Below are positions 32,904 to 40,515 of a stretch of DNA of 64,000 nucleotides, in pieces. The stretch lies in assembly GCF_040689105.1 (NCBI RefSeq), contig NZ_JBFBVU010000008.1, forward strand, positions 62,001 to 126,000, read 5' to 3'. The notes beneath the pieces were generated by a model. It was not told the DNA's origin. It did not search any database and saw nothing but the letters and a program-made list of their open reading frames with translations. The translations under genes and the position numbers were made by a program. The stretch is from Meridianimarinicoccus marinus (lineage in GTDB: Bacteria; Pseudomonadota; Alphaproteobacteria; Rhodobacterales; Rhodobacteraceae). The number at the start of each line of letters is the position of its first letter. Position 1 is the first letter of the stretch.

Positions 32904-33641
32904 ATGACCGGAACCATCCTGATCACCGGTGCGGGCCGGGGCATCGGCAAGGCCTGCGCCACCGCCTTTCTGAACGCGGGCTGGAAGGTCGGCCTCGTGG
33001 GCCGCACCGCCGCAACCCTGGAAGACGCCGCCGCCGGCCATGAGGCCGCGCTGGTCCTGGCCTGCGATGTCACCGACGAAGACGCGGTCGCGGCAAGTTT
33101 CGCCCGCGCCCATCAGCACTGGGGCCATCTCGACGCGCTGTTCAACAACGCCGGGGTCTCGCTGATCGGCACCAGCTTCGAGGATCTCTCGGTCGCCGAT
33201 TTCCGCCGCCTGATCGACATCAACCTCACCGGCAGCTTCATCTGCGCCCACGCCGCCTTCCGCCTGATGAAGGACCAGTCCCCCCAAGGGGGCCGGATCA
33301 TCAACAACGGGTCGATCTCGGCGCATGTACCGCGCTGGGGCTCGGCGCCCTATACCTGCTCGAAACATGCGATCACCGGGCTGACCCGGTCGATCTCGCT
33401 GGATGGCCGCCCGCATAACATCGCCTGCGGCCAGATCGACATCGGCAACGCCCGCACCGAGATGATCGCCCCCAGGGCCGGGGCCCTGAAACAGGCCGAT
33501 GGCCACCCCAAGGCCGAACCGCTGATGGATGTGGACAACGTCGCCCGCTCGGTGCTGCACATGGCCAGCCTGCCGCTGGACGCCAACGTGCAGTTCATGA
33601 CCGTGATGGCCACCACCATGCCCTATATCGGCCGCGGCTGA
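32904..33641 (+). CDS. SDR family oxidoreductase, probable 2-keto-3-deoxy sugar acid dehydrogenase
   Basis: 245 residues of the classical short-chain dehydrogenase family: cofactor motif TGAGRGIGKA (about 8-17), NNAGVS (about 80-85), and the serine-tyrosine-lysine site in NGSISAHVPRWG and YTCSKHAITG. The gene sits 25 bases after the dehydratase and 37 before the FAH-type gene. In the diketo-hydrolase pathways described for L-rhamnose, L-fucose and pentoses, an SDR enzyme oxidises the 2-keto-3-deoxy acid to a 2,4-diketo acid, which an FAH enzyme then cleaves; this gene fits that slot (inference). Confidence 0.88.
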   Translation: MTGTILITGAGRGIGKACATAFLNAGWKVGLVGRTAATLEDAAAGHEAALVLACDVTDEDAVAASFARAHQHWGHLDALFNNAGVSLIGTSFEDLSVADFRRLIDINLTGSFICAHAAFRLMKDQSPQGGRIINNGSISAHVPRWGSAPYTCSKHAITGLTRSISLDGRPHNIACGQIDIGNARTEMIAPRAGALKQADGHPKAEPLMDVDNVARSVLHMASLPLDANVQFMTVMATTMPYIGRG

Positions 33642-33678
33642 CGCTGGCCCGACAGCCTGCCCAGCAAGGAGACCCCGC

Positions 33679-34524
33679 ATGAAACTTCTCAGATACGGCG
33701 CGCCGGGACAGGAACGCCCTGGACTTCTGGACGACGACGGCCAGGTGCGCGACCTCTCGACCATCCTGCCTGATCTGGAAGGCACGCATGTGTCAAAAGC
33801 GGCCCTGTCGCATCTGACCGATCTCAAATCTTCAGCCCTGCCGCTGGTCGAAACCCCCGGCCGCCTCGGGCCCTGCCTTGCCCGGGTGCCCAATTTCCTG
33901 TGCATCGGCAAGAACTACGCCGCCCATGCCGCCGAAACCGGCTCGGACGTCCCCACCGAACCGGTGGTCTTCAACAAGGTAACCTCGGCCCTGGGCGGCC
34001 CCTTCGACGATGTTGCCCTGCTGCGCGACAGTGACACCACCGACTGGGAGGTCGAGTTGGGCGTCGTCATCGGAAAAGAGACGCATTACGTGTCCGAGAA
34101 GAAGGCGCTCGGCCATGTGGCCGCCTATTGCACCGTCAACGACATTTCGGAACGCACCTGGCAAAAGTAGCGAGGCGGCAATTGGGTCAAGGGCAAATCC
34201 GGCCCCGGCTATGGACCCATCGGCCCCTGGCTGGTCACCGCCGACGAGGTGCCGGACCCTCAGGCCCTGGCGCTCTCGCTCGACCTCAACGGCAAGCGGA
34301 TGCAAGAGGCGACCACGGCGGACATGATCTTCTCCGTGGCCGAACTCATCGCCTATATCTCGCGCTTCTGCCGGCTGATGCCCGGCGACATCATCGCCAC
34401 CGGCACGCCATCCGGCGTCGGTGCCGGGATGACCCCGCCGCGGTTCCTGAAACCCGGCGACGTGATGGAACTGGAAGTCGAGGGCCTGGGCCGCCAACGC
34501 CAGACCATCACTGCCCCGATCTGA
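33679..34524 (+). pseudogene. FAH-family hydrolase interrupted by an in-frame amber codon
   Basis: The frame would encode 281 residues of the fumarylacetoacetate hydrolase family. It reads MKLLRYGAPGQERPGLLDDD ..., FLCIGKNYAAHAAETG, the metal-binding DWEVELGVVIG and NDISERTWQK. Then TAG (34168-34170) stops translation at residue 164. The same frame continues directly with RGGNWVKGKSGPGYGPIGPW and the PGDIIATGTPSGVGAGM segment, ending at 34524. Nothing is missing: one base change (for example GAG to TAG, glutamate being common there) explains it. It is either a recent nonsense mutation or a sequencing error. Intact relatives cleave 2,4-diketo acids to pyruvate plus an aldehyde acid. Confidence 0.88.
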
Positions 34525-34620
34525 TCGCGCCGGGCTGCGCGCAATCGCATAGGACGGCGCTGGAAACGCGCCGCCCGTTCGCGCCTGAAACGCTCTCCCA
34601 GAGCGGGTCCGAGACGGCGC

Positions 34621-34677
34621 CCCTTTTTCTTGTCAAAAGTACTCCCGCCGGAGGCATGAAATCCGCCCGCAGGGCGG
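34621..34677 (-). terminator. Terminator region of the aminotransferase gene
   Basis: On the minus strand the stop is followed directly by CCGCCC-tgc-GGGCGG (34663-34677). Next comes CTCCGGCGGGAGTACTTTTG (about 34634-34653) and an AGAAAAAGGG tail. The second part is a copy of the dispersed motif seen after ackA. Either element could terminate transcription from the minus strand. Confidence 0.6.
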
Positions 34678-35841
34678 CTACAGGATCTTGCCGATCCGCG
34701 CCAACGCCTCGGTGATCTGCTCCAGGCTCGCGGCATAGGAAAACCGCACGAACCCCTCGCCGAACTTGCCGAAACTGGTGCCCGACACCGTCGCCACCCC
34801 GGCTTCGGTCAGGAACCGGTCCTGCGCCTCGCGCGCAGTCAGGCCGGTGCCCTCGATGTTGGGAAAGGCATAGAAGGCGCCGCCCGCATCGGCACAGCGC
34901 ACGCCGGGCAGCGCGTTCAGCCCGGCCACGATCACCTGCCGCCGTTCGTCGAATTTCGCCACCATGTCGTGCACCGCGTCCTGCGGTCCGGTCAACGCCG
35001 CAAGGCCCGCGTATTGCGCCGAGGCATTGACGCAGGAATGATCGTTGATGCACAGCCGCGTCACCGCATCCACCATCGCTTTCGGCCAGACCGCGAAGCC
35101 CAGCCGCCAGCCAGTCATGGCATAGGTCTTGGACCAGCCGTCCAACAGGATCAGCCGGTCGCGGATCTCGGGATAGCTCAGCAGGCTCACATGCGACCGG
35201 CCACCATACAGCATCTGGGAATAGATCTCGTCCGACATCAGTACCACATCCGGCCAATCGGCCAGCCCGGCCACCAGCTTGTCGATCTCGGCCTTGGGCG
35301 TGACCCCGCCAGTGGGGTTGGCGGGCGAATTGATGATGATCAGCCGGGTCGCCGGGGTGATCTGCGCCAGCACCGTCTCGGCGGAAAAGGCAAAGCCCTG
35401 CGATTCCTCCAGCGCGATCGGCACCGGGGTCGCGCCGGAGTAGCGGATCACGCTTTCATAGATCGGAAAGCCGGGGTTGGGATACATGATTTCGGCGCCG
35501 GGCTCGCCCAGCAGCATCACCGCGAAGAACATGGTTGGCTTGCCGCCGGGCACCACCACCACGCAATCGGGATCGACCTCGGCGCCGTGCCGGCGGTGCA
35601 GATCGGCGGCCACCGCCTCGCGCAGCACCGGCAGGCCGTTGGCGGGCGTATAGCCGTGATGGCCGTCGCGCAGCGCCTTGATGCCGGCCTCCACGATATG
35701 CTCGGGCGTGCGGAAATCCGGCTGGCCGATGCCAAGGTTGATGATGTCGCGCCCCTCGGCGGCCAGCTTGTTGGCCCGTGCCAGAACCTCGAAGGCCGAC
35801 TCGGTGCCCAGCCGCGCAGCACTTTGTGCCAGTTTGATCAT
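34678..35841 (-). CDS. PLP-dependent aminotransferase, class I/II
   Basis: 387 residues of the aspartate-aminotransferase fold family. Visible are NLGIGQPDFRTPEHIVEAGI, INSPANPTGGVTPKAEI and the pyridoxal-lysine motif LDGWSKTYAMTGWRLGF. The start MIKLAQSAARLGTES is chosen because it begins the conserved part; an upstream in-frame ATG adds a tail that overlaps the divergent promoter. Substrate cannot be fixed; the family includes aspartate, aromatic and alanine aminotransferases. It is divergent from the ProC-like reductase gene. Confidence 0.88.
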   Translation of the reverse strand: MIKLAQSAARLGTESAFEVLARANKLAAEGRDIINLGIGQPDFRTPEHIVEAGIKALRDGHHGYTPANGLPVLREAVAADLHRRHGAEVDPDCVVVVPGGKPTMFFAVMLLGEPGAEIMYPNPGFPIYESVIRYSGATPVPIALEESQGFAFSAETVLAQITPATRLIIINSPANPTGGVTPKAEIDKLVAGLADWPDVVLMSDEIYSQMLYGGRSHVSLLSYPEIRDRLILLDGWSKTYAMTGWRLGFAVWPKAMVDAVTRLCINDHSCVNASAQYAGLAALTGPQDAVHDMVAKFDERRQVIVAGLNALPGVRCADAGGAFYAFPNIEGTGLTAREAQDRFLTEAGVATVSGTSFGKFGEGFVRFSYAASLEQITEALARIGKIL

Positions 35842-35917
35842 GATGTCGCCCCGTTCCTGTCTTGCGTTCGCGCCACCAATGCCCCCTTCTGGATCAAAGG
35901 AAAAGGGGAGATTGACC

Positions 35918-36676
35918 ATGGCCGCCATCGGCTTTCTGGGCACCGGCGAGATTGCCGCTTGCATGGTGCGCGCGCTGACCGGGCAGGGTCATCGCCTCCG
36001 CGTCAGCGACCGAAACGCCGAGGTGGCGGCGGAACTGGCCACCCTGCCCGATGTCACCGTGCATCCCAACGACGAGGTCATCGTGCACAGCGAGGTGGTG
36101 ATCCTGTGCCTCGTGGCCAAGGTGGCGCGGCAGGTGCTGGCGGATCTGCCCTGGCACGCGGATCAGGCGGTGATCTCGGTCATGGTGGATGTGCCGCTGG
36201 CCGATCTGCACCGGTTGTGTGCGCCGGCCAAGGACATCGCCCTGACCATCCCGATGCCCTTCATCGAGCAGGGCGGCTGCCCGCTGCCGGTGCATCCCGA
36301 CAGTGCGGCGCTGCGCGAGATCTTCGGGCCGCGCAACCTGATCCTGCCGGTGGACAGCGAAGCCGCGCTGAACGCCCATTTCGCCGCCAGCGCACTCAGC
36401 GCCCCGCTGCTCGAGTTGCTGGCCCTCGGCGCGGCCTGGCTGGCCGAGGAAACCGGCGACCCCGCCGGTTCGGAGGCTTATGTGGCCGCCCTGTTCAAAG
36501 GCTACATGTCGCCCGATGGGTCGGGCGAGCACTTCCTGGGCCTGCTGGAAAGCCTGTCCACCGAAGGCGGCTTGAACGCCAGCCTGCGGGCGCGGATGGC
36601 GCAGGCCGGGGCGCCCGAAACCCTGATCGATGCCATGGACGGGCTGCGGCCCCGGTTGGGGCTGGCCACCCGCTAG
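35918..36676 (+). CDS. Pyrroline-5-carboxylate reductase-like NAD(P)-binding protein
   Basis: 252 residues beginning with a Rossmann motif, MAAIGFLGTGEIAACMVRAL. The fold resembles ProC/6-phosphogluconate-dehydrogenase-like proteins: an N-terminal cofactor domain to about 150 and a C-terminal helical dimerisation part (about 155-240, with YVAALFKGYMSPDGSGEHFL). It lacks the canonical long proline-loop motifs of true ProC, so the substrate is uncertain. A GGGGAG ribosome site precedes the ATG. It is divergent from the aminotransferase, and the two may share a pathway. Confidence 0.75.
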   Translation: MAAIGFLGTGEIAACMVRALTGQGHRLRVSDRNAEVAAELATLPDVTVHPNDEVIVHSEVVILCLVAKVARQVLADLPWHADQAVISVMVDVPLADLHRLCAPAKDIALTIPMPFIEQGGCPLPVHPDSAALREIFGPRNLILPVDSEAALNAHFAASALSAPLLELLALGAAWLAEETGDPAGSEAYVAALFKGYMSPDGSGEHFLGLLESLSTEGGLNASLRARMAQAGAPETLIDAMDGLRPRLGLATR

Positions 36677-36683
36677 GCGCGGT

Positions 36684-38264
36684 CTAGGGCAGCATCATGC
36701 CACGCAGGGCGTAGAAGAACAGGCCCGCAAGAAAGGCCGCCACCGGTACGGTGATGATCCAGGCCGACACGATCTTCAGCAGCGACGAGCGTTTGACCAG
36801 CTGCCGCTTCAGCGCCTGCCGCAACTCCTTGCGCTGCGCCTTGGTGATGACCGCCTCGGCGCCCATCTGCTTCATCCGGTCCAGGAGGTCGGACTTGGCT
36901 TCGGGCGGCATGTTCTCGAAGTCGCGCAGAACCCGCTCGACCTCGTCGAAATGCGGGTCTCCGCGGTGTTGGGCCAGAACGTTCTCGACCACGCTGTGCA
37001 TCCGCTTTTCCAGGAACTCACGCAGGAAACCGACACCGAACACCGCCCCCAGCGCCACATGGGTCGAGGAAATCGGCATCCCCAGCTGGCTGGCGATGAT
37101 GACGGTGATCGCCGCCGACAGGGCGATGCAGAAGGCGCGCGAGCGGTCCAGTTCGGTAATCTCGGAGCCGACCGTGCGGATCAGTTTCGGCCCGAACAGG
37201 GCAAGACCGACCGAGATCCCCAGCGCACCGATGCCCATGACCCACAGCGGAATGGACACGCTGCTGCCGCCCTCGCCCTCGGTCAGCACATCCACGATCC
37301 CGGCCAGAGGCCCCACCGCGTTCGCCACGTCATTGGCACCATGGGCAAAGCTCAGCAGGGCGGCTGCAAAGATCAGCGGCAAGGTGAACAGCCGGTTCAC
37401 GCCGTCGCGGTCGCGGGTCAGCCTCGGCACCGCGCGCCGGATCATCGGCGCCACGACAACCCATGTCAGCAGCGCGGCCACCAGTCCCAGCAGCAGCGCC
37501 ATCGGGAAGGAAATCGACACGATCTTGGCGATCCCCTTCAGGCACAGATAGGTGGTGAAGGCCCAGGCCATGATTGCGATCATCACCGGCACCACGGATT
37601 TCGCCGCCTCCAGGGGGTCATTCTTGAAGAACACCAGCCGCTTGAGACTATACAGCGTCAGGGCCGCGATGATGCCGCCGGTCACCGGCGAGATCACCCA
37701 GCTCAACGCGATCTTGGCCATGGAGTCCCAGTTGACGATGTCCCAGCCCGCCGCGGCAATCCCGGCGCCCATGACGCCGCCGACGATCGAATGGGTGGTC
37801 GAGACCGGCGCGCCCAACCAGGTGGCGAGGTTCAGCCAGATGGCCGCGCCCAGCAGCGCCCCCATCATGACCCAGACAAAGGTGATGGAATCCGGGATGT
37901 CGGCCGGGTCGATGATGCCCTTCTTGACCGTCTTGACCACGTCGCCGCCAGCGATGATGGCGCCGGCGGCCTCGAAGACCGCCGCGATGACAATGGCGCC
38001 GGTCAGGGTCAGGGCGAAGGAGCCGACCGCCGGGCCGACGTTGTTGGCCACGTCGTTGGCCCCGATGTTCAGCGCCATATAGGCGCCGATCACCGCTGCT
38101 GCGACCAGCAGATAGGATTGCTCCACATGCGCGAACTTGGTGCCGGCATAGATCATCACCGCCACGATGAAGAGGATCGCCGTCCCCAGGCGGCCCACCT
38201 CCGAACGGCTGAGATCCGCCGCGCTTTCAATCTTCAGAAAGTCTCTGATTTTCACTGCCCACAC
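36684..38264 (-). CDS. Low-affinity inorganic phosphate transporter, PiT family
   Basis: 526 residues with about eleven membrane helices and the duplicated PiT signature: NIGANDVANNVGPAVGS in the N-terminal half and AHGANDVANAVGPLAG in the C-terminal half, each followed by P(I/V)S(S/T)TH (GAPVSTTHSIVGG, GMPISSTHVALG). It imports metal phosphate with protons. A long cytoplasmic loop (about 420-490) precedes the last helix. The start is a GTG; a second in-frame GTG three codons downstream is possible. No PhoU/DUF47 partner gene is adjacent. Confidence 0.92.
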   Translation of the reverse strand: MWAVKIRDFLKIESAADLSRSEVGRLGTAILFIVAVMIYAGTKFAHVEQSYLLVAAAVIGAYMALNIGANDVANNVGPAVGSFALTLTGAIVIAAVFEAAGAIIAGGDVVKTVKKGIIDPADIPDSITFVWVMMGALLGAAIWLNLATWLGAPVSTTHSIVGGVMGAGIAAAGWDIVNWDSMAKIALSWVISPVTGGIIAALTLYSLKRLVFFKNDPLEAAKSVVPVMIAIMAWAFTTYLCLKGIAKIVSISFPMALLLGLVAALLTWVVVAPMIRRAVPRLTRDRDGVNRLFTLPLIFAAALLSFAHGANDVANAVGPLAGIVDVLTEGEGGSSVSIPLWVMGIGALGISVGLALFGPKLIRTVGSEITELDRSRAFCIALSAAITVIIASQLGMPISSTHVALGAVFGVGFLREFLEKRMHSVVENVLAQHRGDPHFDEVERVLRDFENMPPEAKSDLLDRMKQMGAEAVITKAQRKELRQALKRQLVKRSSLLKIVSAWIITVPVAAFLAGLFFYALRGMMLP

Positions 38265-38478
38265 CCCCGTCAGCGCCTTCGCTCCGGCAGGCCCTGGCAG
38301 GGGCGCGGCGCCGGAATCGACTCATTGCGGCGCGACCTTACGCAGACCGCTCACAAAATGGATTTGAGATGTGTCATTGCGCACCCGGCGCGATGCCGGT
38401 TGTATCAATAATACGACACATTTGCGATGTTCTTGCGACAGCGCGGGGGGACGTCGGGACGGCCCCGCTGGGGTGCAC
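38265..38478. other. Spacer between PiT gene and DUF1403 gene
   Basis: 214 bases upstream of the PiT gene and downstream of the DUF1403 gene (both minus strand). It holds an AT-rich dyad GTAT-CAATA-ATAC (about 38401-38413) with TGTGTC/GACACA words around it (38370 and 38415), a possible operator or promoter for the phosphate transporter. No gene is seen. Confidence 0.4.
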
Positions 38479-39585
38479 CTACATTTCCAGCCGCCAGAAC
38501 CGGAACCGCGACTGGCCGGTGACTTCGCGCACCAGTCCCAGGTCCTCGAACCGCAGCATGTTGCGCTGCACCGCGGCGCGCGACGCGCCGGTTTCGCTTT
38601 CCAGCATCGGGGCCGAGACCAGCGGCCAGGCCATCAAGGCATGGACAAGATGTTTCGGCGTTCGGCCCGACATGGTGGCGGTGCGTTCGACGGCCAGCGC
38701 CTGCCAGCGGCTCAGCCGGTCGGCCTCCATCAGCCCGCGCAGGGCGGCCTGTTCGATGCCGCGCAGCCAGGCCGCCAGCCGGTCGCGGGCATCGCCGACC
38801 CCGGTCAGCGCGCTGCCACTGCCCATGGCCAGCGGCACGAAACCCAGCCCGCCGGCGCGCAGCACCTGCCCGCCCAGCCGGGCCGCCATCACCGCGCCTT
38901 CCAGTTGCGCGCTTTCCCCCGACAATCCGCGCCGCCGCCAGCCGTGCCAGGCCAGCGCCGCGCGGGTCAGCGGATGCAAGCCCTGGCCGCTGTCGACCTC
39001 GGTGCGCCAATCCTGCGCCAGCGCGTCGAATTCGGCGCCCATGGGCCGTACGCTCAGATCGATGTCGAGACTGTCGTCGCGCCGGGCGCGGCCCAGAAAG
39101 CCGGGCAGATCCTCAAGATCGGCCTGCAGGTCACCGCCGCGATCCAGCCGCCGCACCGCCCAGGCCGCGCGCGCCAGCACCGAGGCATCCTCGCCCACCG
39201 CGGCCAGCCGCAGCACCAGGTAAAGCGCCAAGCGGTCCACCGTCACCCGGTCGCCCAGATGCCAGCACAACTCGGCCACCTCCGAGCAGATCAGCCGTTG
39301 CCGCAGCCCGCCGGGGCCGATCCGCACGCGTTCGTCCAGCGCCCCCAGCGCCAGGGCGGCGCGGGCCAGCGGTGCCGACAGGTCCGCCTGCGCCTGCGCC
39401 CAGGTTGCGGCCCGCAGGTCCGGGCCCGCATGGCGCGGCGCGGCCCAGGGCATGTCGGCGGGATCTTCATCCAGCGGCGCCGGCATGAACCACAGCTCGT
39501 CCTCCTCAACCTCGCCGTCGTCATAGGGGCTGGCAGGGGTCAGATCGTCCGGGATCGGCGCGTCGGGATCGGGGGGCAGGGTCAT
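38479..39585 (-). CDS. DUF1403 family protein with C-terminal winged helix
   Basis: 368 residues. The acidic N-terminus (about 1-45) is followed by an alanine/arginine-rich helical body and a C-terminal region, ESETGASRAAVQRNMLRFED, that reads like a winged-helix DNA-binding motif. DUF1403/DUF1612 proteins are mostly found on alphaproteobacterial plasmids, often near replication genes; function is unknown. Its presence fits the extrachromosomal nature suggested by the par/rep genes. Assignment to the family is from overall resemblance. Confidence 0.72.
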   Translation of the reverse strand: MTLPPDPDAPIPDDLTPASPYDDGEVEEDELWFMPAPLDEDPADMPWAAPRHAGPDLRAATWAQAQADLSAPLARAALALGALDERVRIGPGGLRQRLICSEVAELCWHLGDRVTVDRLALYLVLRLAAVGEDASVLARAAWAVRRLDRGGDLQADLEDLPGFLGRARRDDSLDIDLSVRPMGAEFDALAQDWRTEVDSGQGLHPLTRAALAWHGWRRRGLSGESAQLEGAVMAARLGGQVLRAGGLGFVPLAMGSGSALTGVGDARDRLAAWLRGIEQAALRGLMEADRLSRWQALAVERTATMSGRTPKHLVHALMAWPLVSAPMLESETGASRAAVQRNMLRFEDLGLVREVTGQSRFRFWRLEM

Positions 39586-39615
39586 GCCCCCACCTTACGA
39601 CGCGGGCGGCGGAGT

Positions 39616-40398
39616 TCAACGCCTGCCGCGCATCGTCCCACGCATGCGCCGCAGCCAGCCCAGCGGCCACAGCAGCGCCAGCGCCCCGCCTAGCCCCAGC
39701 GCCGTCGCGGGCAGCGGTACCGGCGCGGTGATGCCCAGCCGCTGCTGCGCCACCGCGGTGCCCAGCACGGTCTGCACCACGGCGGTTCCGCCCGACAACC
39801 CGTTGTAGCGGTTCAGCGCGAAGCTGGTTACGCCCTGCGTCACCGGCAGGTTGGGCAGACCGGTCACCGTGCCAAAATCGTCGTAACGCGTGCCGGTGTA
39901 GGAGATCGTGGCGCCGATCCCGGCCAGCAAGGCATTGTAGCCGGTCAGCACCGACGACGTCGACGCCTCGGCCACCACGATCACATTGCCGGTGTCGAAG
40001 AGAAAGTCGTGGATCGCCCCCTGCTCGGTCACGGAATAGGCAAGTGGCGCATTGTAGAAGGCGGTCAGGATCAGCAGATCGACCCCCGCCAGCAGCGCCG
40101 AGGTCACCGACCCGGCCACAACCGTCGCGGTCTGGCCCGGCTGGGCGTTGATGTGGTCCTGCAACCGGCCCAGTTGCGCCCGCTCGCGCGAGATCACCAC
40201 CGTGGTGCCACGCCCCAGCAGATTGTCGAACATCGGCTGGTTGGCCTCGACCCCGGCGTTCACGTCGCCCATGACGGTCAAGGTTCCGGCACGGGCGGGC
40301 GGCCCGCCAAGCGACAGGGCCAGCAGCCCCGCGGCCAGACATGAAAGGATCCGGCCCCCGGCCGGGCGAAGAAACTGTGGCACGATCAATGCTCCCAT
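39616..40398 (-). CDS. VPLPA-CTERM sorting-domain protein
   Basis: 260 residues with a signal peptide (about 1-37, ending PPARA-G). The C-terminal tail has a sorting signal: the motif APVPLPATALGL, a hydrophobic helix (GGALALLWPLGWL) and a basic end (RRMRGTMRGRR). This matches the VPLPA-CTERM class processed by exosortase/archaeosortase-like enzymes in Rhodobacterales. The middle part (about 38-220) has no recognised domain but contains paired LLILTAF and VIVVAEAS strands. The protein is probably displayed on the surface. No exosortase gene is in the window. Confidence 0.8.
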   Translation of the reverse strand: MGALIVPQFLRPAGGRILSCLAAGLLALSLGGPPARAGTLTVMGDVNAGVEANQPMFDNLLGRGTTVVISRERAQLGRLQDHINAQPGQTATVVAGSVTSALLAGVDLLILTAFYNAPLAYSVTEQGAIHDFLFDTGNVIVVAEASTSSVLTGYNALLAGIGATISYTGTRYDDFGTVTGLPNLPVTQGVTSFALNRYNGLSGGTAVVQTVLGTAVAQQRLGITAPVPLPATALGLGGALALLWPLGWLRRMRGTMRGRR

Positions 40399-40475
40399 CT
40401 GCGGTTCGGTTGGGAACAGAGATAGAACCGCCAGTCTTGCAACAGGGTTAATCCGCCCGCCAAGGCGCGAAGAAA

Positions 40476-40498
40476 CCGCGGGGATCTCGCCCCCGCGG
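40476..40498 (-). terminator. Terminator of the NucH-type nuclease gene
   Basis: CCGCGGGG-(7)-CCCCGCGG, a perfect 8-base stem followed on the minus strand by TTTCTTC, 18 bases past the nuclease stop. This is a convincing intrinsic terminator. Confidence 0.75.
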
Positions 40499-40515
40499 CT
40501 GCTCAGCTCCGACGA

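Noticed and set aside
33679..34524. Two separate genes, one on each side of the amber codon
   Set aside because: The second half starts in the middle of the catalytic domain, has no ribosome site at its first ATG, and the frame is continuous, so a single interrupted gene is the better call.
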